Origin: Lindgomyces ingoldianus
Lineage: Eukaryota; Ascomycota; Dothideomycetes; Pleosporales; Lindgomycetaceae
Direction of reading: 5' to 3'
Assembly: GCF_010093535.1 (NCBI RefSeq)
Contig: NW_022985186.1
Coordinates: 793,357-814,737 of the forward strand
DNA length: 21,381 nucleotides
Shown: positions 1 through 10,177 of the stretch, in pieces
Numbering within the stretch: the first letter of the stretch is position 1
Layout: each line of letters begins with the position of its first letter
Notes under the pieces: generated by a model
Told to the model about the DNA's origin: nothing
The model's input: the letters and a program-made list of their open reading frames with translations, nothing else
Database searches by the model: none
Position numbers and translations under genes: made by a program

Positions 1-486
1 ATTATATAAACACTTAAACTACTACTAATTCTAGTAGTAATTTACATAAATTTAAAGTTTTTATATAATTACTTTATTAAGCTAGGCACTACTAGTAAAA
101 AGTAACTTATAATTAACATTATGTTACTTTATAAATTATATAAAAAAAAAGAAATTACTAAAATAAAGTAGATTAATAGTAAAGACAACTTAGTAAATAT
201 ATATATAAAGAAAACACTAAACTAAGCTCTTTAATTATTAGTCCTAACTAACTGCCTCTCTGTCTAAATAAAAGCATCTGTGGACTAGCTAAATTCTGTG
301 CGCAAAGATGCTTTAAACTAACTAGACTAATAACACTTTTATATAAGGCTTATTTTTTTTTTTTTATTATACGCACTTATTTTTCTTATTATAAGATTAA
401 AAGAGAAGAATATATAAAAAAGATAGTCTATTTGTCTAGTATATAGAAGAAGAAAAAGCTACTACCCCTTATATATAGTAGTTACA
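1..486. other. AT-rich DNA without a recognisable gene
   Basis: This stretch is dense in TAA/TAG on both strands and has homopolymer T around 351-365. I see no continuous frame and no similarity to the elements further right. A short interrupted inverted repeat lies at 235-333 (separate entry). It is probably RIP-mutated repeat DNA that has lost its identity. Confidence 0.5.
235..333. repeat. Nested short inverted repeat
   Basis: TTATTAGTC at 235-243 pairs with GACTAATAA at 325-333. Inside it, AAAGCATCT at 271-279 pairs with AGATGCTTT at 306-314. The two nested 9-bp arms give a ~99-bp cruciform-like unit, the size of a small MITE. I see no target duplication around it, so the mobile origin is only a guess. 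Confidence 0.35.
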
Positions 487-970
487 ATGCAGACTACAGC
501 TCTACTATACGTATAAGGCGCAGGCATTAGCTTAAAAAGTAGCTAACATATAACACTTAATAAAAAAAAGGCACTAGTAGTGCTACTATAATAATAAGCA
601 TATAGAGTTACTAAGACTTAACTATAACTCTAGACTAAAACTGCATAGAAGTACCTCTTATAACGCATAACCTTTGCTGCCTACAGCTACAGATTAGTGC
701 TAGTAGGTAAGATAATATTAATATTATAAAATAGTAAAGCTACTACATGCTACTTTTTAGCCTATTTATAATTAGTATTTTATATAAGAAGAAAGTAAAA
801 GAGCTAAAAAATCTATATGTTTATGCTAAGACACTAAATAAACTACTAATTAGTAGTAAAACTAGTTAAAAAGGTAACACAGATGCGCCCTAGGCTGCTA
901 GACTGCATAAGGATGTTAAAGACGCCCACACTAACAGCGCTAGAGGTAGAGAAGGAAGGCTAGAGAGACA

Positions 971-1006
<36 letters not shown>

Positions 1007-1195
1007 TGCAGGCAGGAGTATCTATTACTGTTAGCACTATATAAAAAGAGAAAAAAGCTAGGGAATAGTACAGTAGGGCCTAGAGAGTAAAGGATAAAGA
1101 AAAAAAAGTAAAGAAAAAGAGGAGACCTTATAATATACACCTCCCTACACACCTGCCTACGCAAAGATCCTACACTATTCTAGCATAAAACTCTA
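487..1195 (+). pseudogene. Decayed reading frame, family unknown
   Basis: From the ATG at 487 one frame can be followed for about 235 codons in which every interruption is TAG or TAA and none is TGA, the pattern left by RIP on Gln codons. The middle (about 680-940) reads as an ordinary mix of hydrophobic and basic residues, with a basic segment near 850-930. The frame crosses the TC/TG microsatellite (970-1008) and then becomes very Lys/Arg-rich (1040-1130). I do not recognise the family. It could be the end of a gene of a mobile element whose borders are lost. The evidence is frame continuity only, so coding status is moderate at best. Confidence 0.35.
970..1008. repeat. Compound (TC)n(TG)n microsatellite
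   Basis: About nine TC units (971-989) run directly into about ten TG units (to 1008). The opposite strand reads as (CA)n(GA)n. It is one of the few simple-sequence tracts in the block and looks untouched by the C-to-T mutation around it. Confidence 0.95.
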
Positions 1196-1734
1196 CATAA
1201 AATAGTTTGTACACTACTAAATTACTTACAAGGCAAGTGTATAAAGGCTAAATAATAATAGCCTAAAACACTTTACACTATTTATAGAGCTATTTACATA
1301 GTATAACTAGCCTATCTTAATGTACAGCATTACTAAGGCAAGTTTTAATAAATAAGGTAGAGTAAAAGTAGAATATAATTAGATAGACTTATATAAATAG
1401 AAGGAAGGTAACGCGTACAGAAGGTAACTTTTTAGATAAAAAGAAAAGTTGCTAGTGTCTATACGCAGCAGCAGTGTTGCAGCCTAGATATAAGTAATTA
1501 CGCATAAGTAGAATTATGTATCTATGTTACATAATGCTTGTACATAAACCTTTATGTGTAAACATCTAAATATCCCTTTTTTTCTCTGTATAGAGGAAAG
1601 ATAAGAGTAATAAAACTAGAAACATGTTGCCTTTACCTTACTTACCTTGTACACTGTGCACACTGTACACCACTCTTACTCTTGCTACTTAAGTGCTTAT
1701 ACCACAAGCAGCTAGCTGTTAGAGCCTATTTAAC
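1196..1734. other. AT-rich spacer, nothing recognised
   Basis: No frame of useful length and no similarity to the neighbours. A GC-containing patch at 1650-1673 has two overlapping copies of a CACTGTGCA-like word. The right edge is where similarity to gypsy copy B begins (about 1735, matching about 13514). Confidence 0.5.
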
Positions 1735-4144
1735 AATAGGTCTAATTATAGCCTTATATAACTCCCTTTTAACTAAACTGTAACGCGCTATAGTAAGAGA
1801 ACTCTTTCTAAATAACCTTAATGTGTATGTTAACTTAATTACTACTTATAATAATAACATAAGGTTTCTTTTTATATAAGCTCTAATACGCCTTTAAACT
1901 AGTGCAGTTGCAAATAAGAACTTTAATATAATAAAAATTAATTTAAATTATGCTCTAGTTAGTTCTAGAAAGTGTAAAAATTATAAAAAAAAAAGTTAAT
2001 ACTTTAAGTGTAGTAAGCATAGTTATATTTCTTAAAACTACTTTATTTTTTTTTCTTAAGTCTGCGCAAGTAGTGCTGCTAGCACTTATTAAAAATTTTT
2101 ACTATTTTAATCTTATTTCTATAAAGGCTTTAACTTATATTTAAGCTTTAATTTTTTTTGCTACTCTTAACATAGCTGCAGCTATAGCAGTAAAAGCTTA
2201 TAAAAAGGCTTGTCTTAGGGCTAAGTTACCCTTTAGAACGAATTTAACACTAGATCTTTGCTAACTTATAGGCTAAGTCCCCTACTAATAACTAAAAGTA
2301 CTAAGTTAATATTTCTATATATTTATAATAAAAAACTATATTAGCTTTAATATAAGCTTTTATTAACTTAAAAGTAAACAGCATAGGTTATATTAATAAA
2401 GAACTAGCATGTAAACTAAATCTTTAATTAACACTACTTACTTAAATAATTTACTTAACTAGATTTAATAGAAAATAACTTAAAAAAAGTTCTATTTTTT
2501 ATACTATAACTATTATAATTACTTCCTAACACTATAAAAAGTAAATTAAGCTCTATGTAATAAACACAGAATGTTATAACCTAATCTTAAAATAACTATA
2601 GCTATATTAGCATAAGGTTGCCTTTAATTACTAAGAGTAAGTTTTAAACTTTAACTTTTTTTAATGCTAAGATGTATGCTTACACTTACACCTAAACAAC
2701 ACTTAAGTAGCACTTAATATAGAAGGTCTCTAGACCTACTTTTTAATAACCTAGAGAAGAACTACCTAAGCTAGGCTAATAAGCTAGGCCTTTTACTAAA
2801 ATAGGCTATATAAAACAATTTAATAACTGCTTAAACTTAAAAAAAAGAAAGCTTTTAAAAAATCTTTACTTACTTAATTTAGACACAAACTAGAACTTAA
2901 ATAGTAGATAAACATCTGCTACATAAGACCTGCCCTATTTGTAACCCTAGCTTAATAACTAAATTATAAAATCTACATAGTTATAATTTCTAATATAGAC
3001 TAAGCTCTAGCTCTTTAAAAACGCACTAACTTAAAAATAATAGTTTTTTAAAACTACTATAGCTTATTACATGTCTTTTTTTAAAATAAGTCTAATAAGC
3101 TTTTAATACAACATCTATATAATTACTAGATAACTTTTAAGCTTAGTAAATAACCTAGTTATAAGCTACTATATAAGATATTGCTAAATAAATTAAAAGT
3201 GCTTTAAAAATACCTTAATAAAAACTTAAAAAAAAAGTTTATTTAAGCTAGCTTCTTACTAGTAGTGTTACTTATACTATTTATAAAAAAACTTAAGAGT
3301 AAGCTTTAATTCTGTGTTAACTACTAAAGACTAAATACTATTACTATTAAAAACTAATACTTAATTTTTTTTTATAAAAAACTTTAAGCTAACTAAGTAA
3401 AGTAAAGTATTTTATAAAGTTAGATATTATTACTGCCTTTAATAAGCTAAAAATAGTAAAGGGTAATAAGTAGCTAACAGTGTTTTAGACTTAATACAGA
3501 CTATTTAAGTACTTAGTAATACCCTTTAGCTTAGCTAACACGCCTAGTACTTTCTAACATTTTATAAACAACTTACTCTAACTCTACCTAAATATGTTCT
3601 GCACTATGTATATTAATAATATTCTAATTTATAGTAATAGCCTTTTAGAGCATAAACAGCATGTATGCCTAGTGCTAAAGGCTATAGAAAAAGTAGGTCT
3701 CAACTTAACATAAATAAATGTAAGTTTTACTAATTAAAAGTTATATATTTAGAATATGTAATCTTTATAGATATTATTTAAATAAACCCTATTAAGGTTT
3801 AAACTATGCTAGATTAGTAATACCTAAAAAATGTAAAGAATATTTAAGCTTTTATAAAATTTACTAACTTTTACTAATAATTTATTAACAACTTTTTATA
3901 GCTAGTAAGCCCTATAATTATACTTACTAAGAAAAAGATTTAATTTAACTTTAACTTAAATTACTAATAGTTCTTTAACTAGCTAAAAAAAAGCTTTTAC
4001 TAAAGCCTTAATACTTTACTACTTTAACTTTAAACTACTAATACTTATAAAAGCTAATGCCTTAGACTATATAGTAGCAGGAGTTCTTTTCTAGACTAAG
4101 CTAGACAGGACTATTAGGCCTATTGCATACTTTTTAAAAAAAAT
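1735..4144 (+). mobile_element. Ty3/gypsy relic, copy A, left part (truncated gag + pol)
   Basis: Collinear with 13514-15924 of the complete gypsy copy B over 2.4 kb, with differences that are nearly all C/T or G/A. It contains the end of gag (decayed zinc knuckle near 2000-2041, both outer Cys codons changed to TAC), then protease and reverse transcriptase. The RT core is at 3417-3700; the catalytic YxDD box reads YINN at 3609-3620, so both aspartates are now Asn through G-to-A changes. The 5' LTR and most of gag are missing. The copy stops at 4144, where the TIR element was inserted, and resumes at 18816. The pol frame is +1 relative to gag here, whereas in copy B it is -1, so at least one indel separates the two copies. 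Confidence 0.9.
4136..4144. repeat. 9-bp target-site duplication, left copy
   Basis: AAAAAAAAT abuts the left end of the TIR element and is repeated exactly at 18807-18815. The uninterrupted homologue in gypsy copy B has this site once (AAAAAGAAT, 15916-15924), which serves as an empty site. The single G-to-A difference fits RIP. Confidence 0.85.
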
Positions 4145-4273
4145 TAGTCTAGTAATAACCAACCCCCCTGTCTTGGCCCGAGTCACGGGTCACGTGCCCG
4201 GATCACGTGCCGTGAGGGGTCACGTGTCGTGAGGGGTCCTCCGCAGGAGGGTCTAGTCGCCTGTGTAATTTTT
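4145..4273 (+). repeat. Left terminal inverted repeat of the TIR element
   Basis: The outer 15 bp (4145-4159) and an inner 27-bp block (4247-4273, including GGGTCTAGTCGCC) are exact reverse complements of blocks at 18792-18806 and 18686-18712. The ~87 bp between them do not match the other end. The segment is GC-rich and almost free of RIP. GTCTAGT occurs in both the outer and inner blocks. Confidence 0.85.
4182..4250 (+). repeat. CACGTG-containing tandem repeats inside the left end
   Basis: A 17-bp unit, TCACGTGCCGTGAGGGG, occurs at 4203-4219 and again at 4220-4236 with one change; a partial unit starts at 4190, and GTCACG also occurs at 4182. So three CACGTG palindromes lie in about 36 bp. 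A short stem, CCTCC/GGAGG with a 3-base loop, follows at 4238-4250. The position inside a transposon end suggests binding sites for the transposase or a bHLH-type factor; this is inference. Confidence 0.75.
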
Positions 4274-4611
4274 GGTAGCTTAGGGGCCTAGATTTGTATG
4301 GGAAAATCCACCTTCTTCTAACTTTAACGTAACCTACTATCTCTCTATTGCTTCTATTGCCTAGCTTAGTGTAAGAATAAATTAATTTATTTAATTCTGC
4401 GTTAACTAGTATACTTTTTAGCAAAATCACACTATAGGTTGCAGAGATAACCCTGTGTTTAATTAATTACCTTAGGGGCCTAGCGTTTGTGTAATAGATC
4501 CTCTTACACCCTTAGCAACTTAACTATATAAGGATAATAATACAGCTGCGCGTGTTGCCTTAATTCTTACACATATATAAAGTATAATAAACTCTTTATA
4601 AATTTGTTAGC

Positions 4612-4642
4612 TTTCTGCGCTTGTAAATTATATACACAGCTA
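4612..4642. repeat. Spaced dyad 1
   Basis: Arm TTTCTGCGCT, 11-base spacer TGTAAATTATA, arm TACACAGCTA. The right arm shows G-to-A and C-to-T type decay relative to the consensus AGCGCAGCTA. Confidence 0.6.
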
Positions 4643-4699
4643 GTTATAGTATTTTAATTTATTCTAGTAATGTTAGAGGGCTTAGCTAAAAGTCTCTTT

Positions 4700-4730
4700 T
4701 ACCTACACTTATGTTTTATATGCGCAGGTA
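4700..4730. repeat. Spaced dyad 2
   Basis: Arm TACCTACACT, 11-base spacer TATGTTTTATA, arm TGCGCAGGTA. Lies in the first copy of the 89-bp duplicated segment. Confidence 0.7.
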
Positions 4731-4854
4731 GTTATTGTATTTATAATTACACTTTAGCTAGATATCTCTTTAGCATATCTCTTTACTTTATGCTATATTA
4801 TGTTTAGTTTACTCTATAAAGTGTGTTATAAAGGGCCTAGTTAAAAGCTTCTTT

Positions 4855-4885
4855 TAGCTGTGCTTATGTTTTATATGTGTAGGTA
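4855..4885. repeat. Spaced dyad 3
   Basis: Arm TAGCTGTGCT, spacer TATGTTTTATA (identical to dyad 2), arm TGTGTAGGTA. Lies in the second copy of the duplicated segment. Confidence 0.65.
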
Positions 4886-4979
4886 GCTGTTATATTTTTA
4901 ATTATACTTAAGCTATATAGTCCTTTTGCTAACTGCGTACAGCTAATGTTACTTTAACATTGTATACTAATATACATTC

Positions 4980-7608
4980 TTTGCTGCTATTTAATGTAGA
5001 TTTCTCCTATAAGACAAAGCTCTATAAAACAGAGCAGCACACATTGCCTGTTGCTGCTACTACTACACTAAAGCTGCTAGTACACAGTGTTAGACAGCCT
5101 AAAGGTTTAAAATTATTAAAGTCTATGCTTACGCAGTAAGATTTACTAAAGCTAGACCTTATAGCAGAGAAGCAGGAGTAATTTGCCTTATATATAACTG
5201 CAGTTAAAGGAGTTTGCTATAATAATAGCTAGGGGAGAGGCTTATTCCTTAAGTTTATTAGGCTTGCCTTCTAAGCTTTACAATATTAAGCTATGCTGCT
5301 TAAAAAGGTAGACAGAAATAGTGCTATAAAGCTATGTTTATAGTCTATTATAATACCTAAGGCTGCTATTTAGGACTACATTATAAAGCTTAAGGCTAAG
5401 CTTAATATGTTATAGTTAAAAATAATGTTATTTAGATAATACTTTTAATAAGCATTAGGTGCCTTTATCTAGTGTGCTTAGTCTAATGTTACAGCGCCTA
5501 TTTATTAGTATGCTAGCACTTTGTTTAATCTTCTATTCTAGTTATGCTAGTTAAGTATAAGAACACTTAATAATAAGAACTATTTATAGATTATATTTAT
5601 TATCTTAAACATCTACTTTTTATAGTATCCTAAGCTGTTAAACTGCCTTCTATCTCTGCTATTCTTTCTCCTTTACTCTGCAGGTGTGAAACAACACATT
5701 TTTAAAGTAACACAGTCCCTAGGGTTAACAGAGTTATATAACTCTACGCAGCGCTTAATTAGTGCGCTTAAGGCTACTGTGTAAGAAGTTATTTGCTATT
5801 ACTAGTTTTTAGCGCTGTGCGCTTTAGTATATAATAACTATAATATGCACCTTAGCGTTAGTAAGTAAAGCTACATAAAAAAGGGTACAACCTTTTTAAT
5901 TACTACTAGGCTAATATATAGATTCTATAGTGTTATAACTAATTAGGGGTGTTGCTATCTACGTTAGTTAGACTTTAACAGCACAATTCTACTAGACATA
6001 GGCAAAATAGACCCTCCTTCTAAGCATAGCAATATTATAGAGGCCTTTTATACTGTGTAAACTATTAGCATTCTATGTAAAGCCTACAGCGCTGTTGTTA
6101 ATAAGTTTATTACTATTAGTTAAAGGCTTAAAAAGCGCTTAAAGATGCTAAAAATTAACTACTTACTTATACTGCCTTTAAGAAACTAGAAGCTAACTCT
6201 AATAATGCCTGTCTAGCTAGATAAGAGTACAGTAGTAAATAATATTAAGATACTCTAAAACTTCTTTTAGTTATAAATAAGTCTTACTAACAAGCTGTTT
6301 ATAAAAGATAAGCTAGTGCTTTTAGTTGCTAGCAATAATAAGACGCTAAATTAGATGTAGTCTGCTAAACTTAGCGCTGCAGAGAATATAACTGCGTATA
6401 ACAAGCTAAGCTATGTAGTACCTCTGCCTAGATTGTTCCACGCCTAAATGCATAGCATTAGAGCTATACTTAAATTATACTTTAGAGACAAGCTAGCAGC
6501 AGGTGACTAGGTTTGCCCTGCTACACTAAGATATTCTGCTAGCAAAATAGCCTAGAAGTTTGTTACACTAAAGTCCTTTATATACACCTATAAGAGAACA
6601 TTTATGCAGGATAACTATAAGGCTTAGATTATTACTAAGTTTTATTACTATCTAATTACTTATTAACAGCATAGCTTAGGGTTAAACTAGCAGTCTTTGC
6701 TAAGCGTAATAGTAAAAGTAGTAAATTACTTAACAGTAAAAGCGTTTACTAGTTTAGTTAAGAAAATAGTAGATTTACTATAAAATCCTAAGAATTATAT
6801 AGAAGATTATAAGTATTAGGTTAATCTTATGTTTATCTAAGACTTCTATGCGTATAAGCTTCTCTTTTAGGCTATTAAATATAGAGACGTTAGCCTGCTA
6901 AAGGTGGCTATCCCTAAGGTCTTATAACTATATGCTTACGCTAGGAAGCGTGCTTACACCTTAGAGTTTTTATACTTAAAGCGCCTTATTAACAGCAACT
7001 ATAGCAGCTTAGCTGCTTACGCAGCTATAGCTTCTACTTTACTTATTAATTTAACTAGTTAAGAAAGTAGTTAGTTTTTAGTTAACTTTATAAATAAGTT
7101 TTTTAACTATAATATAAAGAACTAGTAGAGCAATAAGCGCACTTTAACTACTTCTGTCTATAATTTTTTTAAGTACTACACTTTTAATGCTATTTTTTTT
7201 ACACCTCTTAGGCATGTGCTTTATAGAATGTAGGGCGCAAACACTTAGAGGTAGCATAACTATGTCTAGCGCAGTGCTGTTATTTAGTTGCTAGTAAGGG
7301 CATTAAGTATAATAATAGCTCTAGATCTATCTTAAAAAAATGCTACTATTCCTAGTATTAACATTAATCTAACTACTGCTGCAAAAGTAATATACAAGTC
7401 TATAGATATATTAAATTACAAGTTTCTATATGCTGTAGATAAAAATGCTAAAAATAAAATAGTAGTAGCTGTTAAATTTACTAACAATGTTACAGCTTTA
7501 GTCTTTAATATTATAGCTAACTCTAAGCTAATTAGTAAGCAGCTTTATCTGCTAGAAGTTAATTATAAGTTCTTTAATAAGTGCAATAACATTAGAGTTA
7601 TGCTATAA
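4980..7608 (+). pseudogene. DUF6589-like protein gene of the TIR element, RIP-inactivated
   Basis: One frame runs for about 876 codons. All of the many interruptions are TAG or TAA; none is TGA, and I needed no frameshift. The start is uncertain because no clear ATG survives; the frame becomes protein-like near 4980 and ends at TAA 7606-7608. A segment around codons 420-500 has the order I associate with fungal DUF6589 proteins: an aliphatic L/I-rich run with a basic-acidic turn, then YVVPLPRLFHA-stop-M (LFHA and M at 6433-6450) followed by a helix-like IRAILKLYF. Near 7240 an HNY box precedes a hydrophobic stretch, also where that family has its second conserved region. DUF6589 has no established activity that I know of. 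As the longest gene of the element and nearest its left end it is a candidate mobilisation gene, but this is inference. Confidence 0.65.
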
Positions 7609-7641
7609 AGTCTGTCCTTTTTATTAGTGTAATTTAGGAGT

Positions 7642-7672
7642 TAAATGCGTACGTAATTTACATGCGCAGGTA
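7642..7672. repeat. Spaced dyad 4
   Basis: Arm TAAATGCGTA, 11-base spacer CGTAATTTACA, arm TGCGCAGGTA. Begins 34 bp after the stop of gene relic 1. Confidence 0.55.
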
Positions 7673-7850
7673 ATGTACAGATATAATAATTTTTATATAT
7701 AGAAGTTATAGCATCTAAGTTATGTTTTTCTACTATGTAGTATTATGTTATAGCCTGTGCAGTAGTAGTAAAAGTTTTTACTTACTTTTACTTTTTACCC
7801 TTAGTTTTTTTTACCTACACTTAATAAAGTTGCAAGTAGAATTTACTAGG

Positions 7851-7881
7851 CAGCTGTGCTAATATTTTCTGTGCGCAGCTT
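7851..7881. repeat. Spaced dyad 5
   Basis: Arm CAGCTGTGCT, 11-base spacer AATATTTTCTG, arm TGCGCAGCTT. Confidence 0.65.
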
Positions 7882-8427
7882 ACTGCAGAGTTCTATTTAT
7901 ATATATATGCAGTGTCTACACTGTGTTTAAGGTATGCAAGAGGTAGGCTTTCTAACACTATAGTCTATGCGCGAAAACTTACAATGCACAATATCTCTAG
8001 TAAGGCATGCATCTGCGCCTCCACGTGTTAAAATTAGTACTAAAAATAGAGTTACTTTCTACGCACGTTAATAGCAAGTGTAGGTTAGTGCCTAATTATA
8101 ATAGTTATAGTTGCTAGGTAGATATATTATTATTATTAATATTATTACTATAGTAACAGCAGTTAAGCATAATATAGTAAAAAGAACTATTTGCTTAGAT
8201 CTATATAGTAAGTCTTATATCTAAACTTTTTACATAATAGCACTATTTCTTTGTACATATTCTAAACTTACTCCCTAGGTTTTAGCTAGTAAGTATAATT
8301 AGTAGAGGTTTTTTAAAGAAATTTATATATATACTAATCTTTATTGCTTTAAACATTATGTTTTACTCTCTTCTTAATCTATTATGTCTTTTATTATGTT
8401 TAGTTAGAAGCTAGTATATTTAACATC

Positions 8428-8458
8428 TATCTACACTTGTAATTTATGTGTGTAGAGA
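8428..8458. repeat. Spaced dyad 6
   Basis: Arm TATCTACACT, 11-base spacer TGTAATTTATG, arm TGTGTAGAGA. TCTACAC and GTGTAGA pair perfectly, as if both arms had mutated from CTGCGC/GCGCAG to a paired CTACAC/GTGTAG. Confidence 0.6.
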
Positions 8459-8711
8459 ACTAATAATTTTTTTAGCTTTATTTTTATTATATTCTAGAGT
8501 TTTCTTGCTACTTTTAGAGTATGTATATGTTAAATAAGCATGTAACTAACATATAGCAGTAGATCCTGCCTAAGTCCTAGGGCCTAGCCACTCTAAATAG
8601 CTAGTAGCCCTTAAGCTACAAAGTAAGGATAGCAAGAAGGAGCCTAGCTAGCTCTCTTCTTATAACTATAACAACATTACAGTTAAAGATAGGTCTAGCT
8701 AGCTTATCTTT

Positions 8712-9551
8712 AGCAGTAATAATAATAATAACAACAATAACAACAACAATAAGAGGAGGGCTCCGCTTCCTAACTAGGGGTCCTCCCTGCCCCGCACGCC
8801 CCTCTCTCTCCCTAAGTATGTCTATTATGCTGCTTATGCGTATGCCTTATATTAACGCTTATGTAGCCCTAATTCTGCCCTTGCTAACTAGGAGCTAGCG
8901 CTAGCGCTAGTGCCTAGTGTTGCTCCTGCTCTAGCAGGCCTAGCCCTAGTTACTTAGTAAGTTGTTGTATCTATATAATAATATATAATAAAGCTGCTAA
9001 TATTAGTTATAGGGCCTAAACTTATCTTTCTTTGCTTAATGTTCTATAAGACATATATATAAGTACATTAAGAGACACTAGCTAATGTTCCTAGGGGTTT
9101 CCCTCCCTAAACGTTAGACAACAACATCACCTAGTAGAGGATCTAGTTAGAATAGGCAACTAACTATAACACTGCAGTTAGTAAATAAGAATATAACCCT
9201 AAGTAGGCTAGAGCTAATAACTTTTAACCTAGGGCTAGCAGTAGTGCTGCGCAACTTTTAGAAGGTTACTATAAGCGCCTTACCTATGCTTAACTAATCT
9301 ATAAGTACTATAAGGTTAGTTGCACAGAGCTGTGTACTTATTACGTTACTTATTATAGTAGCCCTTTGCGCTGCATTATCTACCTAGACAGCTTTTATAT
9401 CTCTAAAAAGAACGTAAGAGGCTAGTGTGCAGAGTGTTGTTGTGCTAGAAAGCTCTGCTTAGTAGCTTCTAAGTAACTGTTAGTGCTGCTAACTTTTAGG
9501 AAAATAAGAAATCTGCGTAGTTGCCTAAGAAAGGTTAGTCCTAGTAATTAA
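8712..9551 (+). pseudogene. Poly-Asn, Cys-rich protein gene of the TIR element, RIP-inactivated
   Basis: A single frame can be followed for about 280 codons with only TAG/TAA interruptions. It opens with a run of eleven Asn codons (8718-8750, AAT/AAC mixed), then a Pro/Arg/Ser-rich GC-rich part (8754-8815), an Ala/Leu-rich part (8870-8960), a Ser/Asn-rich linker (9170-9250) and a C-terminal block that is well preserved from 9249 to 9540. That block holds Cys codons at 9426, 9435 and 9456, a C-x2-C-x6-C arrangement with extra Cys at 9438 and 9441; this spacing is half of the fungal Zn2Cys6 cluster, but the second half is not visible. The start is not fixed. It may be a small DNA-binding protein; I do not recognise the family. 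Confidence 0.5.
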
Positions 9552-9648
9552 AATTATTAATGTTTATATTTTTAAATTTCTATGTATAATAATGTAAAGC
9601 TTTTACCTAACAATAATCTTTTTACACTGCTTAGTAATGTATATGCTT

Positions 9649-9740
9649 ACATGCATTACCTAGTAATTTTATAGTTACCTACGCTAACATATTATAAGCG
9701 CAGCTAACTATATATTAACACATAAATGCATGCTTTATGT
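9649..9740. repeat. Spaced dyad 7 within a longer imperfect palindrome
   Basis: Core: TACCTACGCT (9676-9685), 11-base spacer AACATATTATA, AGCGCAGCTA (9697-9706). Pairing continues outward: TATAGTTA at 9670-9677 with TAACTATA at 9705-9712, and CATGCATT near 9652 with AATGCATG near 9727. The whole forms a stem of roughly 29 bp with mismatches. Confidence 0.7.
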
Positions 9741-9881
9741 CTTGCTTTTTTACTATAAATGCTTTATGTCTTGCCTACTTACTATATTGCTACTTATTAA
9801 TTAACAAGCTAATAAAATAATAAGCTATAACTATATAGATATTATATCTATGTATTATTAGTTATATATTAAATTTTACAG

Positions 9882-9914
9882 CTAGCTGCGCACACATTTT
9901 ATATGCGCAGCTAG
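9882..9914. repeat. Spaced dyad 8, the best preserved copy
   Basis: CTAGCTGCGCA (9882-9892) and TGCGCAGCTAG (9904-9914) are perfect reverse complements around the 11-base spacer CACATTTTATA. This copy defines the consensus arm TAGCTGCGCA. Confidence 0.85.
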
Positions 9915-10124
9915 ACTACTTATTTTAGCGCAGCAAAAAGGTAAGGTTATAAGATAATATTAATTTAATGTGCTTTATGCGCTAAGCAAACTTCTTTACT
10001 GCTAGCTGCAGTATGTAAGAACAAACCTCTTGTGTTAACATGTACATTAAGCTTCTAACTACGCATGTACTTTTAACAAAACCCTATAGGTATGCATATA
10101 TATGTAGTTGCGGAATATAGCAGC

Positions 10125-10155
10125 TACCTGCGCTAATAAAATACAAGCGCAGCTG
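10125..10155. repeat. Spaced dyad 9
   Basis: Arm TACCTGCGCT, 11-base spacer AATAAAATACA, arm AGCGCAGCTG. It ends 23 bp before the stop codon of gene relic 3. A further stem with an 11-base loop, GCAGCACAT (10170-10178) with ATGTGCTGC (10190-10198), overlaps that stop codon. Confidence 0.75.
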
Positions 10156-10177
10156 CTCTACATATTACCGCAGCACA

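Larger units (their letters stand above)
4274..4979. other. Left spacer of the TIR element, with repeats and three dyads
   Basis: Noncoding spacer between the left end and the first gene relic. CTTAGGGGCCTAG occurs twice (about 4279 and 4472). A ~89-bp segment at 4677-4765 is repeated at 4832-4920, 155 bp apart, each copy centred on one spaced dyad; the differences are mostly transitions. The repeats look like duplicated regulatory units upstream of the DUF6589-like gene. The minus strand of 4203-4430 is open by chance and is not called. Confidence 0.6.
7609..8711. other. Spacer between gene relics 1 and 2, with three dyads
   Basis: AT-rich noncoding stretch with dyads 4-6. No convincing frame on either strand. 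The part at 8570-8700 is less TA-rich and may be the start or 5' region of gene relic 2. Confidence 0.5.
9552..10177. other. Spacer between convergent gene relics 2 and 3, with three dyads
   Basis: AT-rich spacer containing dyads 7-9 and a directly repeated word ATGCTTTATGTCTTGC (about 9728 and 9759). Gene relic 2 reads in from the left and gene relic 3 from the right, so this is a shared 3' region. Confidence 0.5.

Noticed and set aside
321..330. ACTAGACTAA, similar to the right tip of the TIR element
   Set aside because: Only about ten bases match, in DNA where CTAG and TAA words are common; no inner TIR block or target duplication is nearby.
940..1164. Open minus-strand frame of 74 codons
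   Set aside because: Its length comes from the dinucleotide microsatellite (Arg-Glu and Thr-His runs) and from poor stop content in purine-rich DNA; the rest has no protein character.
4203..4430. Open minus-strand frame of 75 codons at the left end of the TIR element
   Set aside because: It spans the spared terminal repeat and the adjoining noncoding spacer; the frame has no counterpart at the right end and no recognisable domain, so it looks open only because the end escaped RIP.
7812..7842. TACCTACACT followed by a CAAGTAGA-like arm
   Set aside because: The left arm fits the dyad family but the right arm pairs only with a different spacer length.
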